A stretch of DNA of 64,000 nt from Streptomyces sp. SUK 48 (GTDB lineage: Bacteria > Actinomycetota > Actinomycetes > Streptomycetales > Streptomycetaceae): contig NZ_CP045740.1 in NCBI RefSeq assembly GCF_009650765.1, forward strand, positions 3,448,001-3,512,000. Direction: 5' to 3'. The notes under the pieces were generated by a model. It was not told the DNA's origin, did not search any database, and saw only the letters and a list, made by a program, of their open reading frames with translations. A program made the translations under genes and the position numbers. Positions 28,732 through 38,222 of this stretch are shown one piece after another (the first letter of the stretch is position 1; every line of letters begins with the position of its first letter).

Positions 28732-29913
28732 GTGAACGACCTCGCTCCTCTCCTCACCCCCGAAGGCCGGGCCCTCCTCGAAGAGGTCCGCGGCACCGCC
28801 CCGGCCGATGAACTCGCCGTCGCCACCCGGCTGCGCCGCGACCACCCCGCCGACCTGGTGTCGGCCGCGCTCGGCCAGGCCCGGCTGCGGCAGCGCGCGG
28901 CGGCCAAGTTCGCGGCGGCGGACGCGGAGCGGATGTTCTTCACGCCGAACGGGGTCGAGCAGTCGACGCGGGCGAGCGTGGCGGCCTACCGGGCGCGGCG
29001 GCTGACCGATCTCGGGGTGACCTCGGTGGCGGACCTGTGCTGCGGGATCGGCGGCGACGCCATCGCGCTGGCGCGGGCCGGTATCCGGGTGCTCGCGGTG
29101 GACCGGGACCCGCTGACGGCGGCCGTGGCGCGGGCGAACGCCCAGGCGCTGGGGCTCACCGACCTGATGGAGGTGCGGGAGGCGGATGTCACGGAGGTGG
29201 ACACCGCCGGGTACGACGCCGTGTTCGTGGATCCCGCGCGCAGGGGAGGCCGGGGCCGCGTCTTCGACCCGGAGGCGTACTCGCCGCCGCTGTCCTGGGC
29301 CGTGGAGGCCGCCCGCCGGGCGCCGCACGCCGCGCTGAAGATCGCGCCCGGCGTCCCGCACGAGGCGGTGCCGCCGGAGGCCGAGGCGGAGTGGATCTCG
29401 GACGGCGGCGATGTGAAGGAGGCGGTGCTCTGGTTCGGGACCGGGGCGCCGGGCGCGGTGCGGGCCACCCTGCTGCCCGGCCCGCGCACCCTGCTCGGAC
29501 GGGGCCTGCCGGATCCCGACGTGCGGCCGGTGGGGCGGTACTTGTACGAGCCGGACGGTGCCGTGATCCGCGCGCACCTGGTCGCCGAGGTGGCCGAGGA
29601 GGTCGGCGGCGGGCTCGTCGACGCGACCATCGCGTACGTCACCGCCGACGGGCTGCACCCGACCCCGTACGCCACCCCCTACGAGATCACCGACCAACTC
29701 CCCTTCAATCTGAAGAAGTTGAAGGCCCTGCTGCGCGAGCGGGAGGTCGGGACGCTGACCGTGAAGAAGCGCGGTTCGGCGGTCGAGCCGGAGGAGTTGC
29801 GGCGCAAGGTCAAGCCGCAGGGTCCGAACGCGGCGACCGTCTTCCTCACCCGGGTCGCGGGGGCGCCGACGATGCTGGTCGGCGGGCCCGCCCGGCCGCC
29901 CGAGGGCCCCTGA
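28732..29913 (+). CDS. Class I SAM methyltransferase with THUMP-like domain
   Basis: 393 aa from the GTG at 28732 (VNDLAPLL); an in-frame ATG at 28639 would overlap the divergent deacetylase start and is less likely. An N-terminal helical region (LLTPEGRALLEEV, GQARLRQRAAAKF) is followed by SAM motif I VADLCCGIGGDAIALARAG, acidic post-I VLAVDRDP and motif IV DAVFVDPARRGGRGR. The C-terminal part (PFNLKKLKALLREREVGTLTVKKRGSAVEPEELRRKVK) is the THUMP-like domain annotated in these proteins, which suggests an RNA substrate. Ends 4 bp from the convergent LCP gene. Confidence 0.88.
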   Translation: MNDLAPLLTPEGRALLEEVRGTAPADELAVATRLRRDHPADLVSAALGQARLRQRAAAKFAAADAERMFFTPNGVEQSTRASVAAYRARRLTDLGVTSVADLCCGIGGDAIALARAGIRVLAVDRDPLTAAVARANAQALGLTDLMEVREADVTEVDTAGYDAVFVDPARRGGRGRVFDPEAYSPPLSWAVEAARRAPHAALKIAPGVPHEAVPPEAEAEWISDGGDVKEAVLWFGTGAPGAVRATLLPGPRTLLGRGLPDPDVRPVGRYLYEPDGAVIRAHLVAEVAEEVGGGLVDATIAYVTADGLHPTPYATPYEITDQLPFNLKKLKALLREREVGTLTVKKRGSAVEPEELRRKVKPQGPNAATVFLTRVAGAPTMLVGGPARPPEGP

Positions 29914-29917
29914 GCGG

Positions 29918-30955
29918 TCAGCGCAGGGCCGCCCACAGGTTCCCGGCGTCCGGCTCCTTCGCGATCACCCGGTTGGGGTCCGAGGGCGCCGTGACGACGG
30001 GCATCATCACGGTCCGCACCCGGTCCGCGTCCAGCCCCCGCAGGCTCTTGCCCAGTTCGGTCAGCTCGGTCAGGGAGTCGAGCCCGGTGTCGGTGGTGAG
30101 GCTCTTGGTGGCCGCGTCGGCGACCGTGTACAGCCTGGCCGGGTCGGTGAGCAGGTGCGTGCCGGACATCCGCTCCAACAGGGCCTTGACCAGCAGCTGT
30201 TGCAGACCTATGCGGCCGAGGTCGCTGCCGTCGCCGATGCCGTGCCGGGTGCGGGCCAGGGCCAGCGCCTGCTTGCCGTCGAGGTGATGGGGCCCGGCCG
30301 CCAGGTGGAGGTGGCTCTTGTCGTCGTCGATGTCCTGGGCCGTGGTGACGTCGACCCCGCCGAGCGCGTCGACCAGCCGGGCGAAGCCGGAGAAGTCGAT
30401 CTCGACGAAGTGGTCCATGCGCACCCCGGTGATCGACTCGGCGGTCTTGACCGCGCACACCGGACCGCCCACCGAGAAGGCGCTGTTGAACATGGAACCG
30501 TACGCCACCGCCGTCGAACCCCCGCCGGGCAGCGGGCAGGAGGGGCGGGTGACGAGGGTGTCGCGCGGGATGCTGACCACGGTGGCGCGGGTGCGGCCCG
30601 CGTCGAGGTGCACCACCATCGCGGTGTCCGAGCGGGCGCCCGAACTGTCGCCGCCGCCCAGCTCCTTGTCCGCCGTGCCGCTGCGCGAGTCCGAGCCCAG
30701 CACCAGGATGTTGAGCGAACCGGCCGGCAGCGGGGCGGCCGCGGCCGTGGAGGCGCTCGGGGAGGGCGCGAGCATCGCGTGCGCGGGGCGGTCGTCGCCG
30801 AGCGCGCTGTCGATGTCGACGCCCTTGATGTTGTGGTCCAGCCGCCAGTAGGCGTAGCCAGCCGTGGCCGCCCCCAGCACCAGGGCCGCCGCCAGGGTGA
30901 GTCCGGCGATCCGCAGCACTCTCGAACGCCGGCCGTGCTCCTCGTGTCGCGTCAC
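29918..30955 (-). CDS. LytR-CpsA-Psr (LCP) family wall-polymer transferase
   Basis: 345 aa. Short cytoplasmic basic N-terminus, one transmembrane helix (~15-37) and an extracellular LCP domain. LCP landmarks: NILVLGSDSRSG, SDTAMVVHLDAGRTRATVVSIPRDTLV with the conserved Arg-Asp, FVEIDFSGFARLVDALGGVDV, and ALALARTRHGIGDGSDLGRIGLQQ. These enzymes attach phosphate-linked glycopolymers to peptidoglycan. Together with the nearby deacetylase it forms a small cell-envelope group. Confidence 0.93.
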   Translation of the reverse strand: MTRHEEHGRRSRVLRIAGLTLAAALVLGAATAGYAYWRLDHNIKGVDIDSALGDDRPAHAMLAPSPSASTAAAAPLPAGSLNILVLGSDSRSGTADKELGGGDSSGARSDTAMVVHLDAGRTRATVVSIPRDTLVTRPSCPLPGGGSTAVAYGSMFNSAFSVGGPVCAVKTAESITGVRMDHFVEIDFSGFARLVDALGGVDVTTAQDIDDDKSHLHLAAGPHHLDGKQALALARTRHGIGDGSDLGRIGLQQLLVKALLERMSGTHLLTDPARLYTVADAATKSLTTDTGLDSLTELTELGKSLRGLDADRVRTVMMPVVTAPSDPNRVIAKEPDAGNLWAALR

Positions 30956-31067
30956 GGCAGGAACGTAAGTCCGAATTATTAGGGGACTGTTAGCGGAAGC
31001 CGCACCGAGGGGTTTTCTTCGGAGATTCTCATCGGCCGCGGGCGGCCGGCCTCTCCGAAAGTTTCGA

Positions 31068-32105
31068 TCACTCGGACGGCCGAGGCGGCTCCGCCGTGCT
31101 GGAACGCACCACCAGACTGGTCGCCAGCTCCAGCCGGGTGGCCGCGCGCTCCTCGTGCGCCCCGCCCAGTTCGAGCACCAGCCGGGCCGCGGCCTCGGCC
31201 ATCTCGGTCAGCGGCTGCCGTACGGTCGTCAGCGGCGGCCCCACCCAGCGGGCCACCGGGAGATCGTCGAAGCCGACCACGCTGAGGTCCTCCGGGATGC
31301 GCAGCCCCAGCTCGCGCGCGGCCTCGTACAGGCCCACCGCCTGGAGGTCGTTGCCCGCGAAGACGGCGGTCGGCCGGTCGGGGCGGCGCAGCAGCTCCAT
31401 GCCCAGGCGGTAGCCGGCGTCGTGGTGGAAGTCCCCGGCCACGATCAGCGAGGGGTCGACGGGCAGGGCGGCCGTCTCCAGGGCGGCGCGGTAGCCGTCG
31501 ATGCGGGCGCGGCTGCACATCATCCGGGACGGGCCGCTGATCGCGCCGATCCTGGTGTGGCCCAGCTCGACCAGGTGCCGGGTGGCCGCGAGCCCGCCCT
31601 GCCAGTTGGTGGCGCCGATGGACGGCACGTCCGGGCCCGGGTCGCCGGCCGGGTCGACCACCACGAACGGGATGGACCTGCTGGTCAGCAGCGCCTGCTG
31701 GGCGCCGTCCAGCTCGGACAGGACGAGGACCACGCCGTGCGGGCGGCGGGCGGCCACCTGGTCGGCCCAGGAGCGGCCGGGGGTGAGCCGCCCGGCGGAC
31801 TCGGAGAGCACCACGCTGAGCCCCGCCGACTGCGCCACGTTCTCCACGCCCCGGATGACCTCCATCGCCCAGGCGCTGTCCAGCTCGTGGAAGACCAGGT
31901 CGATCAGCGGGGAGCGGGATGCCTCGGCGCGCCTGCGCCGGTAGCCGTGGGCGCGCAGCAGCTCCTCGACGCGGGTGCGCGTCGAGGGCGCGACATCGGC
32001 TCTGCCGTTGAGGACCTTCGAAACAGTCGGAGCGGACACCCCGGCCTCACGGGCGATCTCCGCGAGCGTCGCGCTCTGCGTTTCCACGGACTTACCAGGC
32101 TTCAT
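31068..32105 (-). CDS. LacI-family transcriptional regulator of the adjacent sugar operon
   Basis: 345 aa. N-terminal helix-turn-helix and hinge: [46 protein letters not shown]. Periplasmic-binding-protein-like effector domain with [35 protein letters not shown] and [35 protein letters not shown]. Divergent from the solute-binding-protein gene across 104 bp containing a promoter and a partial palindrome, so it most likely represses the operon and is released by an oligosaccharide. Gene arrangement resembles the bxlR-bxlEFGA xylobiose system of Streptomyces. Confidence 0.93.
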   Translation of the reverse strand: MKPGKSVETQSATLAEIAREAGVSAPTVSKVLNGRADVAPSTRTRVEELLRAHGYRRRRAEASRSPLIDLVFHELDSAWAMEVIRGVENVAQSAGLSVVLSESAGRLTPGRSWADQVAARRPHGVVLVLSELDGAQQALLTSRSIPFVVVDPAGDPGPDVPSIGATNWQGGLAATRHLVELGHTRIGAISGPSRMMCSRARIDGYRAALETAALPVDPSLIVAGDFHHDAGYRLGMELLRRPDRPTAVFAGNDLQAVGLYEAARELGLRIPEDLSVVGFDDLPVARWVGPPLTTVRQPLTEMAEAAARLVLELGGAHEERAATRLELATSLVVRSSTAEPPRPSE

Positions 32106-32133
32106 GCCGCGATCGTAATCCCTGCGCGACCCC

Positions 32134-32162
32134 TTGACGACGCCCCTGTTCCGCCATACCTT
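32134..32162 (+). promoter_or_regulatory. Promoter of the sugar operon
   Basis: TTGACG (32134-32139), 17-bp spacer, TACCTT (32157-32162): good match to the principal sigma (HrdB) consensus, 48 bp before the binding-protein start. Confidence 0.65.
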
Positions 32163-32183
32163 CCCGGAACATTCGGAACCTCA

Positions 32184-32199
32184 CTCGAAACATTGCGAG
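32184..32199. promoter_or_regulatory. Candidate LacI-type operator
   Basis: CTCGAAACATTGCGAG, an imperfect palindrome with perfect CTCG/CGAG ends and partial inner symmetry, about 15-30 bp downstream of the predicted transcription start. The position fits repression by the divergent LacI regulator. Confidence 0.5.
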
Positions 32200-32209
32200 G
32201 GCCAGGGTC

Positions 32210-33547
32210 ATGGAGTCCACCACGTCCAACGGCGGGCGCGCGTTCAGCAGACGCTGGGTGCTCGGCGCCGGTGCCACCACACTCGCCGCCGCCGGCACCG
32301 CCGGACTCACGGCCTGCGGCTCCTCCGGGGGGCCGGGTGGCGGGGGCACCCTCACCGCGTTCGTGTACGGCGACGACGCGGCCGAGGTCCAGGTCGCGGC
32401 GATCGACCGGTTCAACTCCTCGGCCGCCGCGAAGAAGGCCAAGGGCAGGATCAAGCTGGAGAAGGTGCCCGGCTCCGCGTACCCGGCGAAGCTGCGCACC
32501 GCGATGGGCTCCCCGAACGCGCCCGACATCTTCTTCAACTGGGGCGGCGGCTCGATCAAGGCGTACCGCGACGCCGGGCAGCTGGTGGACCTCACCGACA
32601 CCATCACGTCCGACCCGGTCCTCAAGAGCGGCTTCCTGCCCTCGGTGATCACGGCCGGCGGCATCGGCGGGCACAATTACGGCATCCCCATGCGCGGCAT
32701 GCAGCCCGTGATCCTCTTCTACAACACGTCCCTCTTCGCCGAGCACAAGCTCCGGCCGCCCACCACCTGGGACCAGTTGCTGGACATCAACGCCAAGCTG
32801 AAGAAGGCCGGGATCACCCCGTTCGCGCTCGGCGGCGCGGACATCTGGCCCGAGCTGATGTGGCTGGAGTACCTGGTCGACCGGATCGGCGGCCCCCAGG
32901 TCTTCGACCGGATCAAGAACGGCGACGCCTCCGGCTGGGGCGACCCCGCCGTCCTCAAGGCCGCCCAGACGGTCAGGCAGCTCGTCGACGACGGCGCCTT
33001 CGGCAAGGGCTTCAGCTCGGTCGCCTACACCAACGGCGGCGCCCCGGCCGTGTTCGCCAGGGGCAGGGCCGCGATGCACCTGATGGGCTCGTGGGAGTAC
33101 TCCACCCAGCTCGGCAAGTTCCCGGACTTCGCCCGCAAGAGCCTCGGCTGGACCGCGTTCCCGGCCGTCGAGGGCGGCGCAGGCGACATCCGCGACGTCG
33201 TCGGCAACCCCACCAACTACTGGTCGGTCAACGCCCGTACGTCCGACCGGGACGCGGCGCTCGCCTTCCTGCGCGACTGCGCCTCCGAGACGTACGCCAA
33301 GGCGCTGATCGCAGGCGGCGACGTCCCGGCCACGACCAACGCCGAGAGCCTGCTCGACGCCTCGCCGAACCCGGCGTTCGCCACGTTCCAGTACACGATG
33401 GTGCGGGACGCCCCGGCGTTCACGCTGAGCTGGGACCAGGCCGTGGACCCGGACGTGTCGACGCCGATGCTCACCGAGGTCGACAAGCTGTTCGTCGGCA
33501 AGTCCTCGCCGAGCCGGTTCGTCTCGGCGCTCCAGGGGCTGAAGTGA
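32210..33547 (+). CDS. ABC sugar transporter, extracellular solute-binding lipoprotein
   Basis: 445 aa, family 1 binding protein. The signal peptide has a twin-arginine motif (SRRWVLG) and a lipobox ending LTAC (C36), so Tat export and lipid anchoring are likely. The mature part shows [55 protein letters not shown] and the late [16 protein letters not shown], typical of oligosaccharide binders. First gene of the operon; no ATP-binding subunit is encoded here, which is normal in Streptomyces where MsiK is shared. Ligand probably a plant oligosaccharide, judged by the GH3 partner. Confidence 0.93.
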   Translation: MESTTSNGGRAFSRRWVLGAGATTLAAAGTAGLTACGSSGGPGGGGTLTAFVYGDDAAEVQVAAIDRFNSSAAAKKAKGRIKLEKVPGSAYPAKLRTAMGSPNAPDIFFNWGGGSIKAYRDAGQLVDLTDTITSDPVLKSGFLPSVITAGGIGGHNYGIPMRGMQPVILFYNTSLFAEHKLRPPTTWDQLLDINAKLKKAGITPFALGGADIWPELMWLEYLVDRIGGPQVFDRIKNGDASGWGDPAVLKAAQTVRQLVDDGAFGKGFSSVAYTNGGAPAVFARGRAAMHLMGSWEYSTQLGKFPDFARKSLGWTAFPAVEGGAGDIRDVVGNPTNYWSVNARTSDRDAALAFLRDCASETYAKALIAGGDVPATTNAESLLDASPNPAFATFQYTMVRDAPAFTLSWDQAVDPDVSTPMLTEVDKLFVGKSSPSRFVSALQGLK

Positions 33548-34458
33548 GCGTCGGCACGGCCAGGGGCGGCTCGCGCCCCGGTGCGGACCGCCCCCGCCGG
33601 GGCACCGGGGCGGACGCGGGCCGCCCGCACGCCGTCCTCGCGCTGCCCGGCGTCCTGTTCTTCCTGTTCTTCGCCGCCCTCCCGATGGTGCTGGCCTTCT
33701 GCCTGTCCTTCACCGAGTGGAACGGCCTCGGCGACCCGCGTCCCGCCGGACTCGCCAACTGGCGCAAGCTGTTCGACGACGGCCAACTCACCCAGTCCCT
33801 CACGGTCACCGTGCTGCTCACCGCGGTCAGCTGGGCCTTCCAGACGGTCGTCTCGCTGCTGCTCGGCGTGTGGGCGGCGGGCCGCCGGCGCAACCGCGCG
33901 ATCCTGTCGGCGATCTTCTTCGTGCCGTTCCTGCTGTCCTCGACGGCGATCTCACTGCTGTTCCACGCCCTGCTCGACCCCAACTTCGGGATCGTGCGCG
34001 GCGACACCCTCGGCTCCACCGACGGGGCCTTCCTCGCGATCGTGTTCGTCGGCGGCTGGCAGTTCATCCCCTTCCACACCCTGATCTACCAGGGCGGGGC
34101 CCGGCAGATCCCCGACGTCCTCCACCAGGCGGCCGCCATCGACGGCGCGGGCCGCTACCGCCGGTTCTTCTCCATCACCCTGCCCCAGCTGCGCAACACG
34201 GCGACCACCTCCGGTGTGCTGATGGTCGTCGGCTCGCTCACCTACTTCGAGACCGTCCTGATCCTCACCCAGGGCGGCCCCGGCACCGACACGGCGATCC
34301 TGCCGTACCTGATGTACGAGGCCGGCTTCAAGAGCTACGACTTCGGCTACGCCAGCGCCGTCGCCTCCTTCCTGGTGGTGGCCGCGACCGCGCTGTCGCT
34401 GCTGCTGGTGCGGCTGTCCGGCTTCGGCGCGATGCGCGGTACCCGGGAAGGAATGTGA
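33544..34458 (+). CDS. ABC sugar transporter permease 1 (MalF-type)
   Basis: 304 aa from a GTG that overlaps the preceding stop by 4 bp (GTGA), showing translational coupling. Six predicted membrane segments, starting with [20 protein letters not shown]. The cytoplasmic EAA loop reads [23 protein letters not shown], which docks on the ATPase. Subunit of the same transporter as the flanking genes. Confidence 0.93.
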   Translation: MSVGTARGGSRPGADRPRRGTGADAGRPHAVLALPGVLFFLFFAALPMVLAFCLSFTEWNGLGDPRPAGLANWRKLFDDGQLTQSLTVTVLLTAVSWAFQTVVSLLLGVWAAGRRRNRAILSAIFFVPFLLSSTAISLLFHALLDPNFGIVRGDTLGSTDGAFLAIVFVGGWQFIPFHTLIYQGGARQIPDVLHQAAAIDGAGRYRRFFSITLPQLRNTATTSGVLMVVGSLTYFETVLILTQGGPGTDTAILPYLMYEAGFKSYDFGYASAVASFLVVAATALSLLLVRLSGFGAMRGTREGM

Positions 34459-34462
34459 CGCG

Positions 34463-35359
34463 GTGGCACCCGACACGCTGCCCCACTCCGTGCAGACCGG
34501 CGCCGCGCCCGCGGCCCGGCCGGACGGGCGCCGCCGCCACTGGACCCGGCGGCCGAACCCGCTGGCCGGCCTCGGCTCGGCCGTCTGGCTGGTCGTCGTC
34601 CTCGTGCCCGTCTACGCGATGATCACGGCCTCGCTCACCCCGCGGGACGAGGCGCTGGGCCACAACGCCCTGAAGCCGCCCGCCCATCCGACGCTGGCCA
34701 ACTACAGCACCGTCCTGCACAGCGGGTTCTTCCACTACCTGGGGAACACCGTGCTGGCGGCGGTGGCCGTCGTGGCACTCGTGCTGGTGCTGTGCGTACC
34801 GCTCGCCTATGTGGCCGTGCGCACCCGGGGCTTCTGGTCCGGGGCGGCCTTCCGGCTGTTCCTGCTGGGCGTGGCGATCCCGGCGCAGGCCGTCGTCGTA
34901 CCGCTGTACCTGATGATCGCCAAGCTGAACCTCTACGACAGCCTGCTCGCGATCGTGCTGCCGACGGCCGCGTTCGCCATGCCGGTGGCCATCCTGGTGC
35001 TCACCGGCTCGCTCAGGGACATCTCCGAGGAGGTGTACGAGGCGATGGCGCTGGACGGCGCCTCACCGCTGCGGATGCTGTTCCAGCTGGTCATCCCGAT
35101 GGCCAAGGGCGGCATCAGCACCGTCGGGATCTACTCGGCGCTCCAGGCGTGGAACGGCTTCCTCTTCCCGCTGATCTTCACCCAGTCCGAGGGGCCGCGC
35201 GTGCTCACCCTCGGACTCTTCACCTACGTGAGCCAGTTCGGCGTGGACATCCCTGCCCTGCTCGCCTCGGTCGTCCTCTCCGGCATCCCGGTCTTCGCCG
35301 TGTATCTGGTGGCCCGTCGCGCCCTGGTGGGCGGCCTGATGGGCGTGGGCGGCAAGTGA
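34463..35359 (+). CDS. ABC sugar transporter permease 2 (MalG-type)
   Basis: 298 aa from the GTG at 34463, 4 bp after the first permease stop. Membrane segments include WLVVVLVPVYAMITASL and VVALVLVLCVPLAYVAV; the EAA loop is YEAMALDGASPLRMLFQLVIPMAKGG. C-terminal GVDIPALLASVVLSGIPVFAVYLVARRALVGGLMGVGGK is the usual MalG end. Completes the heterodimeric channel. Confidence 0.93.
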   Translation: MAPDTLPHSVQTGAAPAARPDGRRRHWTRRPNPLAGLGSAVWLVVVLVPVYAMITASLTPRDEALGHNALKPPAHPTLANYSTVLHSGFFHYLGNTVLAAVAVVALVLVLCVPLAYVAVRTRGFWSGAAFRLFLLGVAIPAQAVVVPLYLMIAKLNLYDSLLAIVLPTAAFAMPVAILVLTGSLRDISEEVYEAMALDGASPLRMLFQLVIPMAKGGISTVGIYSALQAWNGFLFPLIFTQSEGPRVLTLGLFTYVSQFGVDIPALLASVVLSGIPVFAVYLVARRALVGGLMGVGGK

Positions 35360-35393
35360 CCGCCACCCGCGCCCCCTTCCCGACAGGAGTTTC

Positions 35394-37787
35394 ATGAGCA
35401 CCACCCCCGGCACCGCGGCCGGCACCGCGCCCGCCGCCGCCCCCTGGCGCGACCCCGCCCTGCCCGCCGCCGTCCGCGTCGGCGACCTCCTGGCCCGGAT
35501 GACCCTGGAGGAGAAGACCGCCCAGCTGTACGGCGTCTGGGTGGGCGCGGCCACGGACGGCGACGGGGTCGCCCCGCTCCAGCGCGAGATGACCGCGGCC
35601 CACGACTGGGACGAGCTGATCACCCTCGGCCTCGGCCAGCTGACCCGCTCCTTCGGCACCGCCCCCGTGGACCCGGCGCTGGGCGCGCGGGCACTGGCCC
35701 GCGCCCAGCGCCGGATCGCCGGGGCCGGCCGCTTCGGCATCCCGGCCGTCGCCCACGAGGAGTGCCTGGCGGGCTTCACCGCGTGGCAGGCGACCGCGTA
35801 CCCGGTGCCGCTGGCCTGGGGCGCGACCTTCGACCCGGCGCTCGTCGAGGAGCTGGGCGGGCGCATCGGCCGCGATCTGCGCGCGGCCGGCGTCCACCAG
35901 GGCCTCGCGCCCGTCCTGGACGTGGTGCGGGACCTGCGCTGGGGCCGGGTGGAGGAGACCATCGGCGAGGACCCGTACCTCGTCGGCACCATCGGCACGG
36001 CGTACGTGCGGGGTCTGGAGTCGGCCGGGATCATCGCCACGCTCAAGCACTTCGCCGGGTACGCGTCCTCGGCCGGGGCCCGCAATCTGGCCCCGGTGCG
36101 CGCGGGCGGCCGGGAGCTGGCGGAGGTGACGCTGCCGCCGTTCGAGATGGCACTGCGCGAGGGCGGCGCCCGCTCGGTGATGGCGGCCTACACCGAGACG
36201 GACGGCGTCCCGGCCACCGCCGACCCCCGGCTGCTGACCGGAGTGCTGCGCGAGGAGTGGGGGTTCACCGGCACGGTCGTCGCCGACTACTTCGGCATCG
36301 GCTTCCTCCAGTCGCTGCACCGGGTGGCCGCGGACCCCGCCGGGGCCGCGCACGCCGCGCTGGAGGCGGGCGTCGACGTCGAGCTGCCCACCCTGAGCTG
36401 CTACGGAAAGCCGCTGGTGGAGGCCGTACGCGACGGGCGGATTCCCGAGGCGCTGGTGGACCGGGCCGCGCGCCGGGTGCTGCTCCAGAAGTGCGAGCTG
36501 GGCCTGCTGGACCCCGGCTGGACGCCGGAGACCGGCGAGGAGATCGACCTGGACTCGGCCGGCAACCGGGCGCTGGCCCGGCGGCTCGCCGAGAAGTCCG
36601 TGGTGCTGCTGGAGAATTCGGGCGGGGCGCTGCCGCTGGCCCCGGACGCGCGGATCGCGGTCGTCGGGCCGCGCGCGGCGGACGCGCTGGCGATGCTGGG
36701 CTGCTACTCCTTCCCGTCCCATGTGCTCACCCACCACCCCGGGGTGCCGCCGGGCATCGACATCCCGACCGTCCTCGACGCCCTGCGGTCCGAACTCCCG
36801 GGCGCCGAGGTCGCGTTCGCGCGCGGTTGCGGGGTCCGCGACCCGGACACCTCCGGTTTCGCCGAGGCGGTGGCGCGGGCGGCCGCGTCCGAGGTGTGCG
36901 TGGCCGTCCTCGGCGACCGGGCCGGGCTGTTCGGGCGCGGCACCTCGGGCGAGGGCTGCGACGCGGAGGACCTGCGGCTGCCGGGCGCCCAGGCCGGGCT
37001 GCTGGACGCGCTGGTCGCGACCGGCGTCCCGGTGGTGCTGGTGCTGCTGACCGGCCGCCCCTACGCGCTGGGCCGCTGGCGGGGCCGGCTCGCCGCGGTC
37101 GTCCAGGCGTTCTTCCCGGGCGAGGAGGGCGGTCCGGCGCTCGCCGGGGTGCTGTCCGGCCGGGTGAACCCCTGCGGGCGGCTGCCGGTGAGCGTGCCGC
37201 GGCGGCCCGGCGGCCAGCCCTGGACCTACCTCCAGCCCCCGCTCGGCCTGGCCGGCGAGGTCAGCAGCCTGGACCCGACCCCGCTGTACCCGTTCGGACA
37301 CGGCGGCTCGTACACCACGTTCGCCTGGGAGGACGCCGAGGGGGGCGGGGCGGAGATCCCGACGGACGGCGGGTACGACCTCTCGCTCACCGTCCGCAAC
37401 ACGGGCGAGCGCGCGGGCGCCGAGGTGGTCCAGCTGTATCTGCACGACCCGGTGGCCTCGGTGACCCGGCCGGACGTCCGCCTGATCGGCTACCGGCGGG
37501 TGGAGCTGGCCCCCGGCGAGGCCCGCCGCCTCACCTTCCGCTTCCACACCGACCTCTCCTCCTTCCCGGACCGCACGGGCACCCGGATCGTGGAACCGGG
37601 CGAGCTGGAGCTGCGCCTGGCCGCGTCGAGCACGGACGTACGGCACCGGGCGCGGCTGCGGCTGACCGGGCCGGTGCGCGCGGTGGGCGCGAGGCGGCGG
37701 CTGCGCTGCGAGGTGACGGTGAGCGAGGTCCGACCGGGCGGGGCAACGCGAACACCCCGCCTCCGGAGTACCGGAGACGGGGTGTGA
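35394..37787 (+). CDS. Glycoside hydrolase family 3 (beta-xylosidase/beta-glucosidase type)
   Basis: 797 aa, no signal peptide, so it acts on imported oligosaccharides in the cytoplasm. Family 3 (alpha/beta)8 domain with RFGIPAVAHEECLAGF, GEDPYLVG, LKHFAGY and the nucleophile Asp in VVADYFGI (D298). Second domain from about EKSVVLLENSGGALPL, and a C-terminal fibronectin III-like domain (LYPFGHGGSYTTF, VVQLYLHDPVASVTRP). The operon layout matches xylobiose clusters, hence beta-xylosidase is favoured; beta-glucosidase or mixed activity is possible. The last ~15 codons run into the terminator hairpin and look non-conserved, so the original stop may have been lost. Confidence 0.93.
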   Translation: MSTTPGTAAGTAPAAAPWRDPALPAAVRVGDLLARMTLEEKTAQLYGVWVGAATDGDGVAPLQREMTAAHDWDELITLGLGQLTRSFGTAPVDPALGARALARAQRRIAGAGRFGIPAVAHEECLAGFTAWQATAYPVPLAWGATFDPALVEELGGRIGRDLRAAGVHQGLAPVLDVVRDLRWGRVEETIGEDPYLVGTIGTAYVRGLESAGIIATLKHFAGYASSAGARNLAPVRAGGRELAEVTLPPFEMALREGGARSVMAAYTETDGVPATADPRLLTGVLREEWGFTGTVVADYFGIGFLQSLHRVAADPAGAAHAALEAGVDVELPTLSCYGKPLVEAVRDGRIPEALVDRAARRVLLQKCELGLLDPGWTPETGEEIDLDSAGNRALARRLAEKSVVLLENSGGALPLAPDARIAVVGPRAADALAMLGCYSFPSHVLTHHPGVPPGIDIPTVLDALRSELPGAEVAFARGCGVRDPDTSGFAEAVARAAASEVCVAVLGDRAGLFGRGTSGEGCDAEDLRLPGAQAGLLDALVATGVPVVLVLLTGRPYALGRWRGRLAAVVQAFFPGEEGGPALAGVLSGRVNPCGRLPVSVPRRPGGQPWTYLQPPLGLAGEVSSLDPTPLYPFGHGGSYTTFAWEDAEGGGAEIPTDGGYDLSLTVRNTGERAGAEVVQLYLHDPVASVTRPDVRLIGYRRVELAPGEARRLTFRFHTDLSSFPDRTGTRIVEPGELELRLAASSTDVRHRARLRLTGPVRAVGARRRLRCEVTVSEVRPGGATRTPRLRSTGDGV
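37752..37785 (+). terminator. Terminator of the sugar operon, inside the GH3 3' end
   Basis: 15-bp stem with one G-T-type mismatch (ACACCCCGCCTCCGG / CCGGAGACGGGGTGT), loop AGTA. It ends at the GH3 stop codon and 3 bp from the tRNA 3' end, so it would also insulate the tRNA. Confidence 0.8.
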
Positions 37788-37788
37788 G

Positions 37789-37861
37789 TGGAGCGCCGGG
37801 CAGGTCTTGCACCTGCATCTCCCCGCAGGAAGCGGGACGTCTTTCCTTGGACCACCAACGC
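37789..37861 (-). tRNA. Atypical tRNA-Gly, anticodon UCC, CCA encoded
   Basis: 73 nt folding as a full cloverleaf. Acceptor GCGTTGG/CCGGCGC (two G-T pairs), 3-bp D stem with a GG-containing loop, anticodon stem TCCCG/CGGGG with loop CTTCCTG (anticodon TCC at 37828-37830), T stem GCAGG/CCTGC, U73 and a genomic CCA. Bacterial glycyl identity elements G1-C72, C2-G71, C35, C36 and U73 are all present. Odd points: the T loop is TGCAAGA (G instead of the near-universal U55), position 37 is U rather than a purine, and the D stem is short. It may be a non-decoding tRNA-Gly, for example a glycine donor for the peptidoglycan bridge. Confidence 0.75.
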
Positions 37862-37964
37862 ACTGCGTTCGTACCGGCTTTCCGGCCGTTCGCTGTGTGA
37901 TGATCATAGACCGATACGGACGGCGGCCGCAAACTCGCCCGGAACAAAGGGGACTTAGTCACCC

Positions 37965-38222
37965 CTACTCGGACGCGACCGGCTCGAAACGCCAGCGGTG
38001 CACGGCCCTGGTGACCAAGTGGGTTTCCGGCTCCGGGAGTTCGGGCACCGCCGCGTCGTACGGCTCCGCCCACCAGGTGATGACCAGCACCCGGTCCCCC
38101 GGCGCGCGGAAGGTCTCGCGGCGCAGCGGCTCTTCGTCGAGCCGCTGGGCGCGGGCCCAGGCGAGGAGTTCCCCGCCCCGGCCCTCGGCCGCGCGCGCCT
38201 CCCACATCAGCGCGACCGTCAT
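37965..38222 (-). CDS. Conserved hypothetical protein, coupled to tsaD
   Basis: 85 aa; the ATG at 38222 overlaps the tsaD stop (ATGA), so it is translated by coupling. Sequence [20 protein letters not shown], then [17 protein letters not shown] and VHRWRFEPV: a small alpha/beta protein reminiscent of antibiotic-biosynthesis-monooxygenase/dimeric ferredoxin-like folds, without an identifiable active site. No signal peptide or membrane segment. Function unknown. Confidence 0.75.
   Translation of the reverse strand: MTVALMWEARAAEGRGGELLAWARAQRLDEEPLRRETFRAPGDRVLVITWWAEPYDAAVPELPEPETHLVTRAVHRWRFEPVASE

Noticed and set aside
31018..31067. Integration-site repeat matching the tRNA 3' end on the far side of the sugar operon
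   Set aside because: No copy of the tRNA 3' sequence could be found there by eye, so island boundaries are not claimed.
37740..37870. Plus-strand tRNA reading of the same locus
   Set aside because: Only the minus strand gives a cloverleaf with paired acceptor, T arm and CCA end.
35220..37907. 895-codon minus-strand frame opposite the GH3 gene
   Set aside because: Shadow of the conserved family 3 hydrolase and overlaps the tRNA.
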